From the NCBI RefSeq assembly GCF_021018805.1, contig NC_086253.1, positions 8,806,735 to 8,870,734 of the forward strand: a DNA stretch of 64,000 nt, in the 5' to 3' direction. The notes under the pieces were generated by a model, which was given only the letters and a program-made list of their open reading frames with translations, was not told the DNA's origin and made no database searches. The position numbers and the translations under genes were made by a program. How positions within the stretch are numbered: the first letter of the stretch is position 1; each line of letters starts with the position of its first letter. Shown piece after piece: positions 13,501 to 23,000 of this stretch. Source of the DNA: Prinia subflava. Its lineage: Eukaryota > Chordata > Aves > Passeriformes > Cisticolidae.

Positions 13501-16500
13501 ATATGGGACTACTCCTATGTTTTGTGTTGACTGTAGGGAATTCAATTTCCAACCAAGGAATAACAGCAAGTACTTGGTGGCAGCAACTTCTACAGCTGTT
13601 TTGGCTAGCTCTGCAGGGCTCCTTTGGATTATACTTTAAAGAAATAAGGATGTTTGTATGTCCTGTTATATCCAAAAGTCAGTGTGTTTGTCATAGGTGT
13701 AGAAGTCAAACTATATTGTAGACACCTGTGATGTTACTGATAAAGTTCTAAAACCTGAAAGTTCTTTTAAACAGGGAATTGTGTTCAACAAACTCTTCTA
13801 GTTGTATAAGTTTTCCAGGACAAACATACAAAGCTTATTTTAGAGAGTAACTGGAAGTTCACACCATGATGACTTTGGCTGGGGGAGGTTCTGTTGAATG
13901 ACAATGTTCTCAGTGTACAACCTCTTCTCAACTTTGATTCATCATATTCTTTGTATTTAAGTGTAGCTGAAATCAGTCAAGTGTTTTTGAACTCAGTTAT
14001 AGCCTAGTTTGTATGTTTGTCCTCATCTTTGTTTAAAAAAAAACCAACCAAATGCCCATAAACTTTTATTTTCATAAGTAATGTGAATTGTAAACACATA
14101 CCAGTGTTGATGCTTTAAACTCTTAAGCCACAGTACATATATATATATCTATATATAAAGGGAGAGCATGGATGTAAACATGATTATTTAAAAAAACCTT
14201 TAAAATGTTGAGGTGCTGCTGAGTTTTTAAACTGTAGATATGTTTTGCAGCAAGAAATAAATTTTTAAAGCTTTCTAGTTATGTTACTGAAATCCATCTA
14301 GTAGAGCAGCAGGGCATTTACATATTGTGTGCTGGTTTAACTGAATGTGGAATTTGTACATCTTCTGAATTCTGGTAAAATACTGCCCTTAGCAAACTAG
14401 ATAAACAGATGTTTGCTTGATTCCAGCATCACATTAATCTGTTTATTAAGGATGATGGGAACTTGACAAACTGGGAAGGATGGCAGTCCTAGGTTAATGA
14501 GTTATAAACCCATTTATATTTATTCAATGCTCAGCCAGCTGGCAAATACTGATTGAATGCCTGTAGCTTCCTATTCTTTAATTTGAAGAATCTCTAATCC
14601 CTTTTTTAAAACTTCAAAACTATCTTTAAAACTTAATTTAAAAAAATAAAATAAACCCGACAGTCCAATATGGTGCCTATTCTCAAAACTGGGCCAACTA
14701 ATGAATAGAATATAGTATTTTTTACTTGGAAGGGACTTAAATGACCATCTAGTCCAACTGCCTGACCCAGTTCAGGGCTGACCAAAAGTTAAAGCTAATT
14801 GTCCTAATGCCTCTCGAACACTGATAGGCCTGGGGCCTTGACCAGCTCTTAGTAAGTGGGAAGTCTATTCCAATGTCTGACCACCCTCTCAGTAAAGAAA
14901 AGCTTCCCAAAATTCAGTCTGCACTCCCCTGGTGCAGCTTTGAGCCATTCCCACATGTCCTGTCACTGGATCCCAGGGAGAAGAGCTCAGCAATGTCTTC
15001 AGTTAACTCCTGAAAAGTTAAATCCAAAAGCAGGGTAGTGGTAGTGAAGAACTGTAATTGCTGTTTCTTATGAATTTGTGTCTGCCATATATAGGCAGGC
15101 TAAACTACAGCTTCAGGAGACAGCTTGTACTGTACTTAACTGCTTTCTCTTTTTTGCTCTGATTTAAATCCTGCCTGCATTATAACTTTTAAACTGCTAA
15201 CTTGTGCATTCCGAGTGTTTGGCACTGGATACTAGTGTGTGGTGTTTATTTAACCTATTAGAAGTTCATGGTGCTCTAGGCAAAACATGTTTGTTTCCTA
15301 GCAGGTATTCACAAAACAGAGCCATCTAAAATATATCAGAGAATTATTAATCCCCTCTGACAGAAGTAAAAAGAACACTGTCATTTTTATAGGAAAAATG
15401 TGAAAGTATGAAGTATTTATCTGTAAATTCTTGTGAGAGCCTTCAGTCTTTTCAAATTAAAACAAACAAGATCTTGAAAGGAGGAAAAAATAGTTGCCTT
15501 TCATTTGTTCCTCACAATGAGCATGGCCTGGATTTTGCTCTGGATTCCTCCTTACGTAACACGAGTGGGGATAGCTGTGGCCCGGCTAACAGGACAGTGC
15601 TGGGCTGCGGGGCACGGAGAGCACTGCAGGGAATGCACACAGGGCTCCTTGTGGACCCGTGCACAAAGAGGAGCCCTAAACAGACCTTCCCTAAGGTGAG
15701 TGGGGACAGTGATCCCTCCCAGCTGAGGGAGGAGTGCCTCAGTTCCCCTTGGACATGCAGCTCCCACTGGACTCTCGATGGTCCCTTTGACAGGGTGAGT
15801 TTGGCTCTTGACATCACTACAATAAACAAAACAAGCTGTATTGCATAACCCGCTGAGCTCATTTAATTTGATAAACTACATGGATTTTACTTCTAGGAAT
15901 CCATAATATATACTCATATCTTGCCAAAAAAGTGAAGCCTTTGTGATAGGAAATGATATTTTGAAAGATCAGTTAGATCTCATGGAAGAATATTATGAAC
16001 ATCCCTTCATTGGGATTATAAATTGGCAAGCCAACAATCTAGAAATTAATGGATTTGCATGTATGGGATCACTGCAAATCAGCAATTAGTTTTATCTCTC
16101 CAAAAGAAATAAGAATAAAAGTATGGAATTGCAAAACATTCTATTCAATGCCAATGGAAACTGTAGGTTTAATTACTGCTTTGTTTGCACTAAAATATTG
16201 TGTTGCCTGCAAATGTCACAAGTAAAACAGGAGTGAGGTCTGAACAGTTACTTTCTTACTGATGCAGTTCAGCTTTATCTGTTCTGTGTGAAGAAGCTTA
16301 AAACCAAGCAGAACTTTGGCATATCTGATTTCTTTGCCCAAAGCTGGGGAACAGCCCTATTACAAAGGCTTTCCTGCAAAGTAAATGTATTAGATTCTAT
16401 AGAGCGCGCTCACATCCACTCGCTTCGCGTGCCCCGCTCCAGGGACACCCTTTAAACTGTCACTGTCTGTCCGTCCACCAGAGACACGGCAGGACCAGCC

Positions 16501-16834
16501 CTACAGAGATGACAGTGATGCTGCAACCTTCAAGCAAACCCTCCCAGATCTCACCCCCGATGAGCCTTCGGAAGCACTCGGCTTCCCTCCCTTAGGGAAG
16601 GAGGAAGGGAGATGTGATCACGATGGTCCCAAAAGCCAAACAGAACCACCTGCAGTGGAAAATAAGGAACCCCAGTCCCAACCCACCGAAGAGCCAGCAA
16701 CACCAACAGCTGAGGAGGGGACAGCAGCTGATGCAGGTAGTGATGAATCTCCAGGGAAGTCCCCATCGAAAAAGAAAAAGAAGTTTCGCACTCCTTCCTT
16801 CCTGAAGAAGAGCAAAAAGAAGAGTGACTCCTAA
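1426..16834 (+). CDS. ADD1: ADD1, alpha-adducin, 3' half of the gene (multi-exon, 5' part outside the window)
   Basis: Alpha-adducin caps actin filament ends and recruits spectrin to actin in the membrane skeleton, working as a heteromer with beta- or gamma-adducin. The window holds the neck-to-tail region. Exons at 1426-1527, 3314-3403, 10051-10207, 12208-12303 and 16482-16834 join in frame and read continuously to a TAA at 16832-16834. The alternative exons are 4229-4321, 11077-11451 and 13024-13057. The tail ends in the lysine-rich MARCKS-related domain ([18 protein letters not shown]), which in mammals binds calmodulin and carries the PKC/PKA serine. The head domain and start codon lie left of position 1; no earlier exon was found in 1-1425. 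The identity is based on near-identity of several exons with mammalian alpha-adducin as I remember it, and on synteny with MFSD10 and NOP14. Confidence 0.97.
1528..4228 (+). other. ADD1: ADD1 introns around the exon at 3314
   Basis: Two introns (1528-3313 and 3404-4228). AT-rich, with no recognised element other than the exon between them. Confidence 0.75.
3314..3403 (+). CDS. ADD1: ADD1 exon (in-window exon 2)
   Basis: A 90-nt exon of 30 codons, phase 0 at both ends. The acceptor is TTTACAG and the donor CAG|GTGAGA is near consensus. It encodes [17 protein letters not shown] through DRSLVQ, almost identical to the mammalian neck/tail segment. It joins either the optional exon at 4229 or directly the exon at 10051 (GELVTASK) without frame change. 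Confidence 0.96.
4229..4321 (+). CDS. ADD1: ADD1 alternative 31-residue exon
   Basis: A 93-nt exon, phase 0 on both sides, with acceptor TGTTGCAG and donor AAG|GTACTG. It encodes [14 protein letters not shown] through [10 protein letters not shown]. Its length and sequence match the 31-residue insert that separates the long and short mammalian alpha-adducin isoforms. Because it is a multiple of three and phase-neutral, it can be skipped without disturbing the frame. Whether it is used, and in which tissue, cannot be told from the sequence. Confidence 0.9.
5745..5880. repeat. A/C-rich low-complexity tract in an ADD1 intron
   Basis: A-rich sequence with AAAC and AAACCC words, of the same type as the tracts at 9570 and 44180. 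Confidence 0.85.
9570..9652. repeat. A/C-rich low-complexity tract in an ADD1 intron
   Basis: AAAAACCC words and an internal (AAT)n run, about 400 bp before the ADD1 exon at 10051. Confidence 0.85.
10051..10207 (+). CDS. ADD1: ADD1 exon (in-window exon 4)
   Basis: A 157-nt exon entered in phase 0 and left after one base of a split codon. The acceptor is TTTTGCCAG and the donor is GAAG|GTTGGT. It encodes [16 protein letters not shown] through [10 protein letters not shown], a highly conserved tail segment with a basic, probably helical stretch ([13 protein letters not shown]). The trailing G can be completed by AG of the exon at 12208 (GAG, Glu) or AT of the candidate exon at 11077 (GAT, Asp). 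Confidence 0.97.
11077..11451 (+). CDS. ADD1: ADD1 candidate 375-nt cassette exon (125 codons)
   Basis: Between two certain ADD1 exons lies a 375-nt stretch, open in the ADD1 frame from an acceptor CATCCCTCTTAG to a donor CTCAG|GTATTA. It is entered after one codon base and left after one codon base, exactly as the flanking intron requires, so it can be included or skipped without a frameshift. The product starts [20 protein letters not shown] and ends [13 protein letters not shown]. It is hydrophilic, rich in Ser, Gln, Lys and Asp, and has no predicted membrane segment. I recognise no domain and do not know this segment from the standard mammalian isoforms. The same frame continues past the donor to a stop at 11550-11552, so use as an alternative last exon is also possible. 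A methionine in the same frame at 10974 lies in intron and is not a plausible start. Confidence 0.72.
11452..12207 (+). other. ADD1: ADD1 intron after the candidate cassette exon
   Basis: About 750 bp. The first 100 bp remain open in the ADD1 frame until TGA at 11550-11552, so the candidate exon may extend here as a 3'-terminal form. Nothing else recognised. Confidence 0.65.
12208..12303 (+). CDS. ADD1: ADD1 exon with Pro/Ser-rich tail
   Basis: A 96-nt exon between acceptor CCCCTGCAG and donor GAAG|GTACGT, with a split codon at both ends. In the ADD1 frame it reads [15 protein letters not shown] through [10 protein letters not shown], matching the mammalian KEKSPPDQP...PPSTPIKLEE segment. 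A longer open reading in another frame across this exon is not the real one. The last base, G, is completed by the microexon at 13024 (GGA) or by the final exon at 16482 (GAG). Confidence 0.95.
13024..13057 (+). CDS. ADD1: ADD1 alternative 34-nt exon giving a truncated C-terminus
   Basis: A 34-nt exon between TTACAAACAG and the strong donor TA|GTAAGT. Joined to the previous exon it reads [11 protein letters not shown] and then stops. The stop codon is made of the terminal TA plus the first base of the final exon (TAA); in unspliced DNA it reads TAG. It corresponds to the mammalian alternative exon whose product ends GDGCAREYLLP and lacks the MARCKS-like tail. Its length is not a multiple of three, so inclusion always removes the basic tail. 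Confidence 0.9.
14136..14158. repeat. Short (TA)n run
   Basis: Alternating TA with one C interruption in the last ADD1 intron. Confidence 0.85.
14725..15005 (-). mobile_element. CR1 LINE 3' fragment
   Basis: The + strand text GGAAGGGACTTAAATGACC followed by ATCTAGTCCAACTGCCTG is the reverse complement of the typical 3' part of bird CR1. It lies in the last ADD1 intron, antisense to the gene, and is heavily 5'-truncated. Confidence 0.85.
16482..16834 (+). CDS. ADD1: ADD1 final coding exon with MARCKS-related domain
   Basis: The acceptor is GTCCACCAG. The 353 nt up to TAA at 16832-16834 complete the split Glu codon and encode 116 further residues. The segment [12 protein letters not shown] (about 16502-16537) keeps the DDSD-A motif reported as a caspase-3 site in mammalian alpha-adducin. 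An acidic, Pro/Glu-rich stretch follows, then the basic end ([19 protein letters not shown] and KSKKKSDS). The serine of TPSF is the conserved PKC/PKA target. A second acceptor-like CAG at 16490-16492 would shift frame and stop quickly, so the first was chosen. Confidence 0.97.
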
Positions 16835-17164
16835 AGGCCAACCCACTGCAGAAACACTGTCATATTTTAAAATCCATTAACCACTAGAATGTACCAGATC
16901 GTACTGAGTGTCTTGTCTTACTATGTAAATGAATGCCACAATTAATCCAACCAGCCCCTCAAGTTATGGCGTGATTGTTTAGGGTTATAACCAGAAACTC
17001 GTGTCCAAAAAGGTGCTAATCCTGTGTGTTCAGCAGCTGCCACAGAACTGATCCCTAGTTAGCAATCAAATGTAAATGACTTCCATGTGGAAGCCATTGA
17101 TTCCCTATTTTGAATTTAAAGCCTGCACTGCTTTGCAAAAGAATATAAAAAGTTCACAATTAAA

Positions 17165-17170
17165 AATAAA
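17165..17170 (+). terminator. ADD1: Proximal ADD1 poly(A) signal
   Basis: A canonical AATAAA in TTAAAAATAAAACACC, about 330 nt after the stop codon. It could give a short 3' UTR form without the downstream CpG-rich segment. Confidence 0.5.
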
Positions 17171-18097
17171 ACACCCATTGCTTATGGCAAGAACTGCTCT
17201 TTCCAATATTCTGTTCCAAGTCACCAGTAAATTTCTCAAAATTTGACTTTTAGAGAGGATGCTTTTGCAGTGGTGTTCTCAAGGGGGTGAATTCTTGAAC
17301 TGACATGTAAAATTCTGCAAGCTTGTGAGTACGGGTTGTGGTTTGGCCAAGCTTTGAGGCTCTCCATTGCTTCCTCTCTTTCTCCCTCCTCACTGTTGTT
17401 AAAAATGAAGGTGTTTTTCACTTTGTTTTGTTTTATAACTGGCTGGTGAAATCAGTCTTTGATGTCTAGGACTGAAATGTCCGTGGTGTGTTCCGCTCAT
17501 GTTGTGTGTTCAAAGAGCCCAGTCTTGGCCTGGTTTTTTTTCTTTCTAGTGAATTACAGTTTAAGGGAAATCTGTCTTTGCTCTTGCCTGGCTGAGTCAT
17601 GTGGTGATTTGGCTGTTAGAAAAGGTTAAAAAGTAACTGAAGTAAAAGTATTTCAGAAGTTTTTCAGCTGGTGTTGTGGAGCATGGGCAGGTGTATTTTG
17701 GGCCTTAGCACAGGTTTTTTCATCCTCTTAAAAATCCCTTTGTTGCACATGCAACCTTGCTGTGCGTGAACCCCATGTGCAGCTTTTTGTGTTTGTTCCT
17801 TCCCACTGATAAAAATGTAAATGCATCACACTGAGTATTTCACCTCGTTTTATAGTAATTATATTTTCACTTACAAAAGCTGGCATTTCTTTAAATCCTT
17901 TTGTTGTTGTTGCCAGCGGTCAAGTACAGAAATCCCTTGTAACCTTAAAGGTGTATTTTCACCGTTTGCTCTAAATGTTTGTTTAATGTGCGGCATGGCA
18001 AATCACTCTCGCCACTGAGTTCACTCTTCCCCAGTTCTTGCCATGCTTGTGTCTGTCACTAATTACAGAAGTAGTTTAACATCAGGTAGGTCAAGCT

Positions 18098-18615
18098 TGC
18101 GGAATTCTCCGGGACGCGGGCGCGGTTCCCTGGCCCGGGGCCGGCGGGGCAGTGACCGGTTCTGCCTTCTAGAATTTGCATTTCGGGTTAAACAGCAGCA
18201 AACCCCAAGGCCCCGCGGGGCCGAGGGCAACACACTGACTCACAGTAAGTGTCTAACACAACAGAACATGGATGTAACTTTTAGGACAAATGAAATGTTG
18301 CAATTGGTAAAACAGCAGAGAACTAATGCCTTACATTGATGCAGCAGGGAGCGCGGAGGGCCGGGCGGTGGAGGCAGCTCGGGGTGGGCGGAGCGAGGCC
18401 TGGCGGGCTGGGAGGTGCCGATGCCTCGGGCGGGCTTTGGGCAGCGAAGGGGAACAGCTGGAAAGGAATTGAGCTGTGTTCGGGTGAGCACAGAGGTGTT
18501 CGGGTGAGAACAGAGGTGTCCAGGTGGCCGCTGGGCCCTGGGAAAGGAGACGGGGCCGGTGTGGGACGGAGCAGGCGGGCCCTGGGCCGGAGCCCCGGAC
18601 AGCAGCGCTCAGGCA
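18098..18615. other. CpG-rich segment inside the ADD1 3' UTR
   Basis: Two GC- and CpG-dense blocks (about 18,098-18,240 and 18,340-18,615) surround about 100 bp of AT-rich sequence. They stand out from the AT-rich surroundings. The second block includes a 20-bp tandem unit (GGTGTTCGGGTGAGNACAGA) repeated about 2.5 times around 18,476-18,525. There is no convincing open reading frame. It could be an orphan CpG island, a promoter of a transcript I cannot see, or simply GC-rich UTR. Confidence 0.6.
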
Positions 18616-18898
18616 GGACTGCATGGCACCAATGGCTTTTCAGCTTCTGCTCTAACATTGTATGTCCTTGTACACTAGGAAGCAAACAACACTTATTTTG
18701 CTAAATTGTGTTTTATTGCAGGGTCGTAACTAAATGACTAATTGCTGTATGTTTCAGTTCTTTACAGAAGTCCCTCCATTTATCTTGACCACATATGCAA
18801 TGACTCTTAATTTCTAATTTTGTAGTTTGTTCTTTTAGTTCTTTGTATTACAATATGAAATGTAGTCATGTATGGTATGGTTACACACTTTGGGGCAG

Positions 18899-18904
18899 AA
18901 TAAA
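18899..18904 (+). terminator. ADD1: Distal ADD1 poly(A) signal
   Basis: AATAAA followed by AGTCCTGTATTTTTC and a T-rich stretch, a typical cleavage context. It is the most likely main 3' end of ADD1. Confidence 0.75.
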
Positions 18905-18950
18905 GTCCTGTATTTTTCTTTCTTTCTTGTATCATTAAGTTCTACTCACA

Positions 18951-18956
18951 AATAAA
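18951..18956 (+). terminator. ADD1: Second distal ADD1 poly(A) signal
   Basis: A further AATAAA followed after 7 nt by a run of A. It lies only about 47 bp from the nearest MFSD10 poly(A) signal on the other strand. Confidence 0.45.
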
Positions 18957-19002
18957 ACTCTTGAAAAAAAAAATCACGCTCTGCTTTCAAAACTTGTACA
19001 CT

Positions 19003-19008
19003 TTTATT
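19003..19008 (-). terminator. MFSD10: Distal MFSD10 poly(A) signal
   Basis: A second minus-strand AATAAA (GAATAAAAGTG). Use of it would bring the MFSD10 3' end next to, or overlapping, the ADD1 3' end on the opposite strand. Confidence 0.45.
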
Positions 19009-19274
19009 CTATAGCCTCATTTGCTTAGTTTTCTTTTAATGATTAATGTGTTGATTAATGATGCCTTTCATTCTCAGAAAATACCCAAAGTGGCTACTGC
19101 AGGGCTCCTTCCCAGGAATTCCCAGCAGTGGGCAGAGCCAGGGGAAGGTTCCTTCCCCCACCCATCAGCTGGGGTCAGCACGGTGCTGTCATCCATGGGC
19201 AGCTCCCTCAAGGACACCTTTGGCCCCTTTTTGCCTCAGCCAGACAGGGGTGTAACAACTGTAATGAGCACAGG

Positions 19275-19908
19275 ACTGTTCAATGTAACCGTTTATTGTA
19301 ATGCAAAAAAAACAGGCCTTGATCATCAAAAACATCACACAGTATTAGAAATATAAAACATCTCTCCAGATTTAATGTGTATTAAAAACAGTCCCCCTGT
19401 GCCACAGTCCCACTGGGGTCCCAGGCAGCCTGCAGGGTGCTTCTGCTTTTGTTTGACCACCACGTGTGCAGGTGTGGATGCAGCATTTGCAGAGCTCTCG
19501 TACCACGTGTACAAAACCCCCTCAGAATGGTCCTGAGGGTTTGTTCTGTGCCAGCCCAGCCCCTGCAGAGGCTCGGGGTGAGGAGCAGAGCTCTGTGTGC
19601 AGCAGCACCTGGGCCGTGGGGAGGGCTCCAGGCCTGCTGCTGTTGTGCTCTCTCTGCTTCTCTGCTGCTCTTAATGCCTTACTCAATCTTTGGGGAGTGT
19701 CTGTTTTCATTTGTTCTGTGTTCTTCTATTTGCAAAGCTAACCCAGCTGCCTGGGAGGCCACCTTAAACAGAACTGCTGCGTGTTGTTGCTGCAAATGGT
19801 CATCACATATTTCCTTCCAGAAGATCAAAATCTTCCTTTCCTACTTGCTCAGCAGAGTCAGATCTTGCAGAGGTCCTTGGAAGCTGGTGATGGTTTTGTG
19901 GTTCCTTC
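19275..19908 (-). other. MFSD10: MFSD10 3' untranslated region
   Basis: About 630 nt from the stop codon to the first minus-strand poly(A) signal. There is no further coding exon. It may extend to about 18,985 if the second signal is used. Confidence 0.6.
19292..19297 (-). terminator. MFSD10: MFSD10 poly(A) signal
   Basis: TTTATT on the + strand (AATAAA on the minus strand) in GCATTACAATAAACGG, about 612 nt past the stop codon. Confidence 0.65.
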
Positions 19909-20015
19909 CTACTCCTCCTTTGTCTGCTGTTTTATAGACCTGAGTAGAGCCAAGGGGACGAGGAAAAAAGCTCCACAGATAGTGAAGCAAATCTCTGCCC
20001 CGGCCAGCCAGTAAA
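19909..20015 (-). CDS. MFSD10: MFSD10 final coding exon
   Basis: Acceptor TCTTTTGCAG. After a split Val codon it reads YWLAGAEICFTICGAFFLVP then LALLRSIKQQTKEE, and stops at TAG (19909-19911). The TM12 start (VYWLAGA) matches human; the last residues diverge, as is usual for this cytoplasmic end. Confidence 0.92.
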
Positions 20016-23000
20016 CTGCAAAAGAAAAGGGATTAATCTTGTTACTGTCCTTGCAGAGGTGTGAATGCCCTCAGAGCTGTCAGGACCTGCACTACTGACC
20101 CCTGCTTGAGCCAGAGGGTGCCAGGAGCTCGGCAATGGCTGCACTCAGCTTCGGGCTTGCTTGGTGTTAACATCAGCCCAAGTTCAAGCCCTTCCCTGTC
20201 CCCTGTCCCTTCACCCTAAAATGGGCTCTGACCCCATGCAGGGAGTACCCGTTCCCCCCTGCCCCAGCTGGGCTGTCTGGTGCCAAAGAGAGGAAGGAGC
20301 AGAGGCCACACTCACCTGCAGCTGCCAGGACGGGGCCCAGGGCTCTGGCCAGCGCGCCCAGGCTCCTCAGGATGCCCATGACTCGTCCCTTCTGGCCAGC
20401 AGTGCCTGTGTGAGCAGAGGGGGACACTGGGTGGGGTTTGGGCTCGCCTGTAGCTCTGGCAGCCCTGTTCTTTGGGGCTATTGCCCATTTTCCCTCATCA
20501 TTTCTCACCCAGTCCCAGCCTGCGCTTGCCCTCTACCGTGCCACTCACCACTGCTTCACTGCATAAACACCCGGGGCTATTTGTGGTGCACGTTCCACAC
20601 CTCCCAAACACCCCCAAAGCTGTCCAAAGCAGAAGCTTCACATGGTACTCAAGGTTTTCTGAGAAGGCCCAGGTGTACAATAAACAGAACTGTGGATGCA
20701 AGTTAATAAGAGCAACATAAAAATGACATTAATGAGCAAAGCCCTGCTTTTCCACCTCAGCAAGCACTGCAGTCCTGGCCCTCAGCTGACCCAAAGCCTT
20801 GTTGTCCACAGATGGCACCACAGCTACATCTGCTTTACAAGTTACATAACAACCACTGCCAGGTTTCAGAAGGTTCCTCAGAAGTTCTTTTGTAAGGAAA
20901 CAGCACGAAATTATTTCACTGCTGGCAGGGATGGCTGGTGTCTCTTTCAGAGAGCCCACACTGTTCCTTTCTCAGTGCTGTTTGTGGCCTTTGCCCACTT
21001 ATCTTCTCCATCAGCGCCAGCAGTGAGGTTGCTGCAGCCTGCCCATCACACTGGACTGTTTTACACAGCACAAAACTCGAGTGTGATGCTGATGGTGACT
21101 CTGAGCAGGTCACTGCTGGTGGTGCTGAAATTCTCAGTCATGAGCCAGGCATGAGCCCGGGGCTGGCTCCCTGTGCTGCCCTGCAGGAGGGCCCAGGGGG
21201 ATCCAGAGCTGTTCTGTTGCTGCTTGGCTCAGCTCAAGGCAGGCCTGTGTGATCTCAGCCAGGTCAATACAAGGGGCAGGGCAGGAAGGACACTCACCAT
21301 AGCCCGACACCACTGCTGACAAACACGGGATGACAATGGCTGCAGCTGCAAAAGCCACAGGAGAGACAGTCAGTGAAGAGCAGAGCTCAGGACAGACAGG
21401 AACAGTGACAAGCACTGGCCCAAACTCGGTACTGCTGCACAGGAATGTGCTGAGCTCTGGGCACTCCACTGAGTCACCAGGTTCAACCCAGTTCAATGAT
21501 GGATTGAACCCCCTCCAAGGCAGCCTGGGGAGAGCCCAGAGCTGTGAGTGCTCCCAGCAGATGTTTCACATCAGCACCCCCATTCCCTGAGCCCAGGGGA
21601 CAGGGATGGACAGGGCAGCTCAGCCAGCTGGCAGCTCTCCAAATCCCCTTCTCAGGGGAGCAGGGAATGCTGTGTTCCCACAGTGAGGTGGCTGTGCCCA
21701 AAGGGGCACTGTCCCTGTGCAGGGACTGCACTCAGGGAGGAGAGGCAGCTCCAGGCACCCTGGGGAAAGAAGACAGTCACGTCCAGGAAGAAAAGGTTAT
21801 GAAAGTTTTTGGACACAAAAGCCAAGGGTTGTTCAGCAAGCACTAGTTCAGCCCTCTTACTGAAATAGGGGCCTTTTCTGCCAAGAAAGAGGTGCCTCAA
21901 ACATGGGAAGGGAAGGGAAGGGAAGGGAAGGGAAGGGAAGGGAAGGGAAGGGAAGGGAAGGGGACAATGGGAGAGCAGGAATGATCAGGGTTGCTTTAAC
22001 TGCAGGTGCCCCAACTGTTGGGCAGAAGAGAACCCCCCCAGGGTCATTTCTAGCTGGCTTAAGTGGGAAGAGATGGAGTCATCTGCACATTAAGGGGACA
22101 GGGACAACTCAAATAAGGTTAAACATAATGAACACGCCCTCTCACTCCTCACCTGTCAAACACACAGCTGGCCCCAGTACATAATAGACTTATTAGGTGC
22201 ATTTTGTGGTTTACAGTTTACTCCTAAATCAAGCTGTACCATGCAAAAGAGAAGTCCCACTTTTGTAATAAATCATATGAGGAGCTACTTAACAATAGTT
22301 AGAATTTAGAACAGAATTTTATAGAACAGAATTAATAGAACAAAATTTATGCAAACACTGAAAACATCCGACCCTCACTCTCACTCAAGAAATAATGCAA
22401 CACCTCTCAGGCACCAAGACTTGATGTCTCACTTTCTATTCTTTTCTGAATACTTTACTTCTAGGTCTGCTGAGAGGGGGTAAAAAAAAACACATGCTCA
22501 AGAGCTCCACAGTGAGACAAGACAACAGGAGCACTGGGGATGTTCCAAACACCACCATGACAACGTCCTGATACAAACAGCATCAGAAAAAACCCCAGGC
22601 ACCCTTTCATTCATATTTCCTAAAGCCAAAGGTCAACTTTCTGTTATTTGAAGTTTGAAATTAGAAGTGCATATTTTTTAACAGTGTGAATAAATACATG
22701 AAGCAAAATCATTTGTGCTTAGCTTGTAGTGCTTTTTGAACAGCTCACCGAAAGAGTACAGCAACAGCCCAGCACTCAGCACGGTCACGTTTGCAGCCCA
22801 TCCAATTAACAAGAACGCTGGAATCAGCAACATAATAGCCTGCAACAGGAGTGAGTCACACGGTTACAGCCGAGCCGCTCTTGTTAAAGCCTAACTCCAG
22901 GTGTCCTGCCAGTTCCCTTCGGGGGCTGGGACACACACAGGTTACCAGCACAAAGCCCTTTCTCCCCACGTAGACATTTCAAAGTCACACACCAGCACAG

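Larger units (their letters stand above)
13058..16481 (+). other. ADD1: Last ADD1 intron
   Basis: 3.4 kb holding a CR1 fragment (14725) and a short TA run. No further exon in the required phase was found. The GC-rich open frames near 15.5-15.85 kb on both strands look accidental. Confidence 0.7.
16835..18970 (+). other. ADD1: ADD1 3' untranslated region
   Basis: About 2.1 kb from the stop codon to the distal poly(A) signals, with no coding exon. It contains a proximal AATAAA at 17165 and an unusually CpG-rich segment near 18.1-18.6 kb. The exact 3' end is inferred from the poly(A) hexamers. Confidence 0.75.

Noticed and set aside
16490..16493. Second acceptor-like CAG in the last ADD1 exon
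   Set aside because: Its use shifts the frame and leads to a stop within a few codons.
18323..18704. Open frames of about 95-120 codons on both strands in the ADD1 3' UTR
   Set aside because: GC-rich segment opens all frames; no recognisable protein and no splice or start context.
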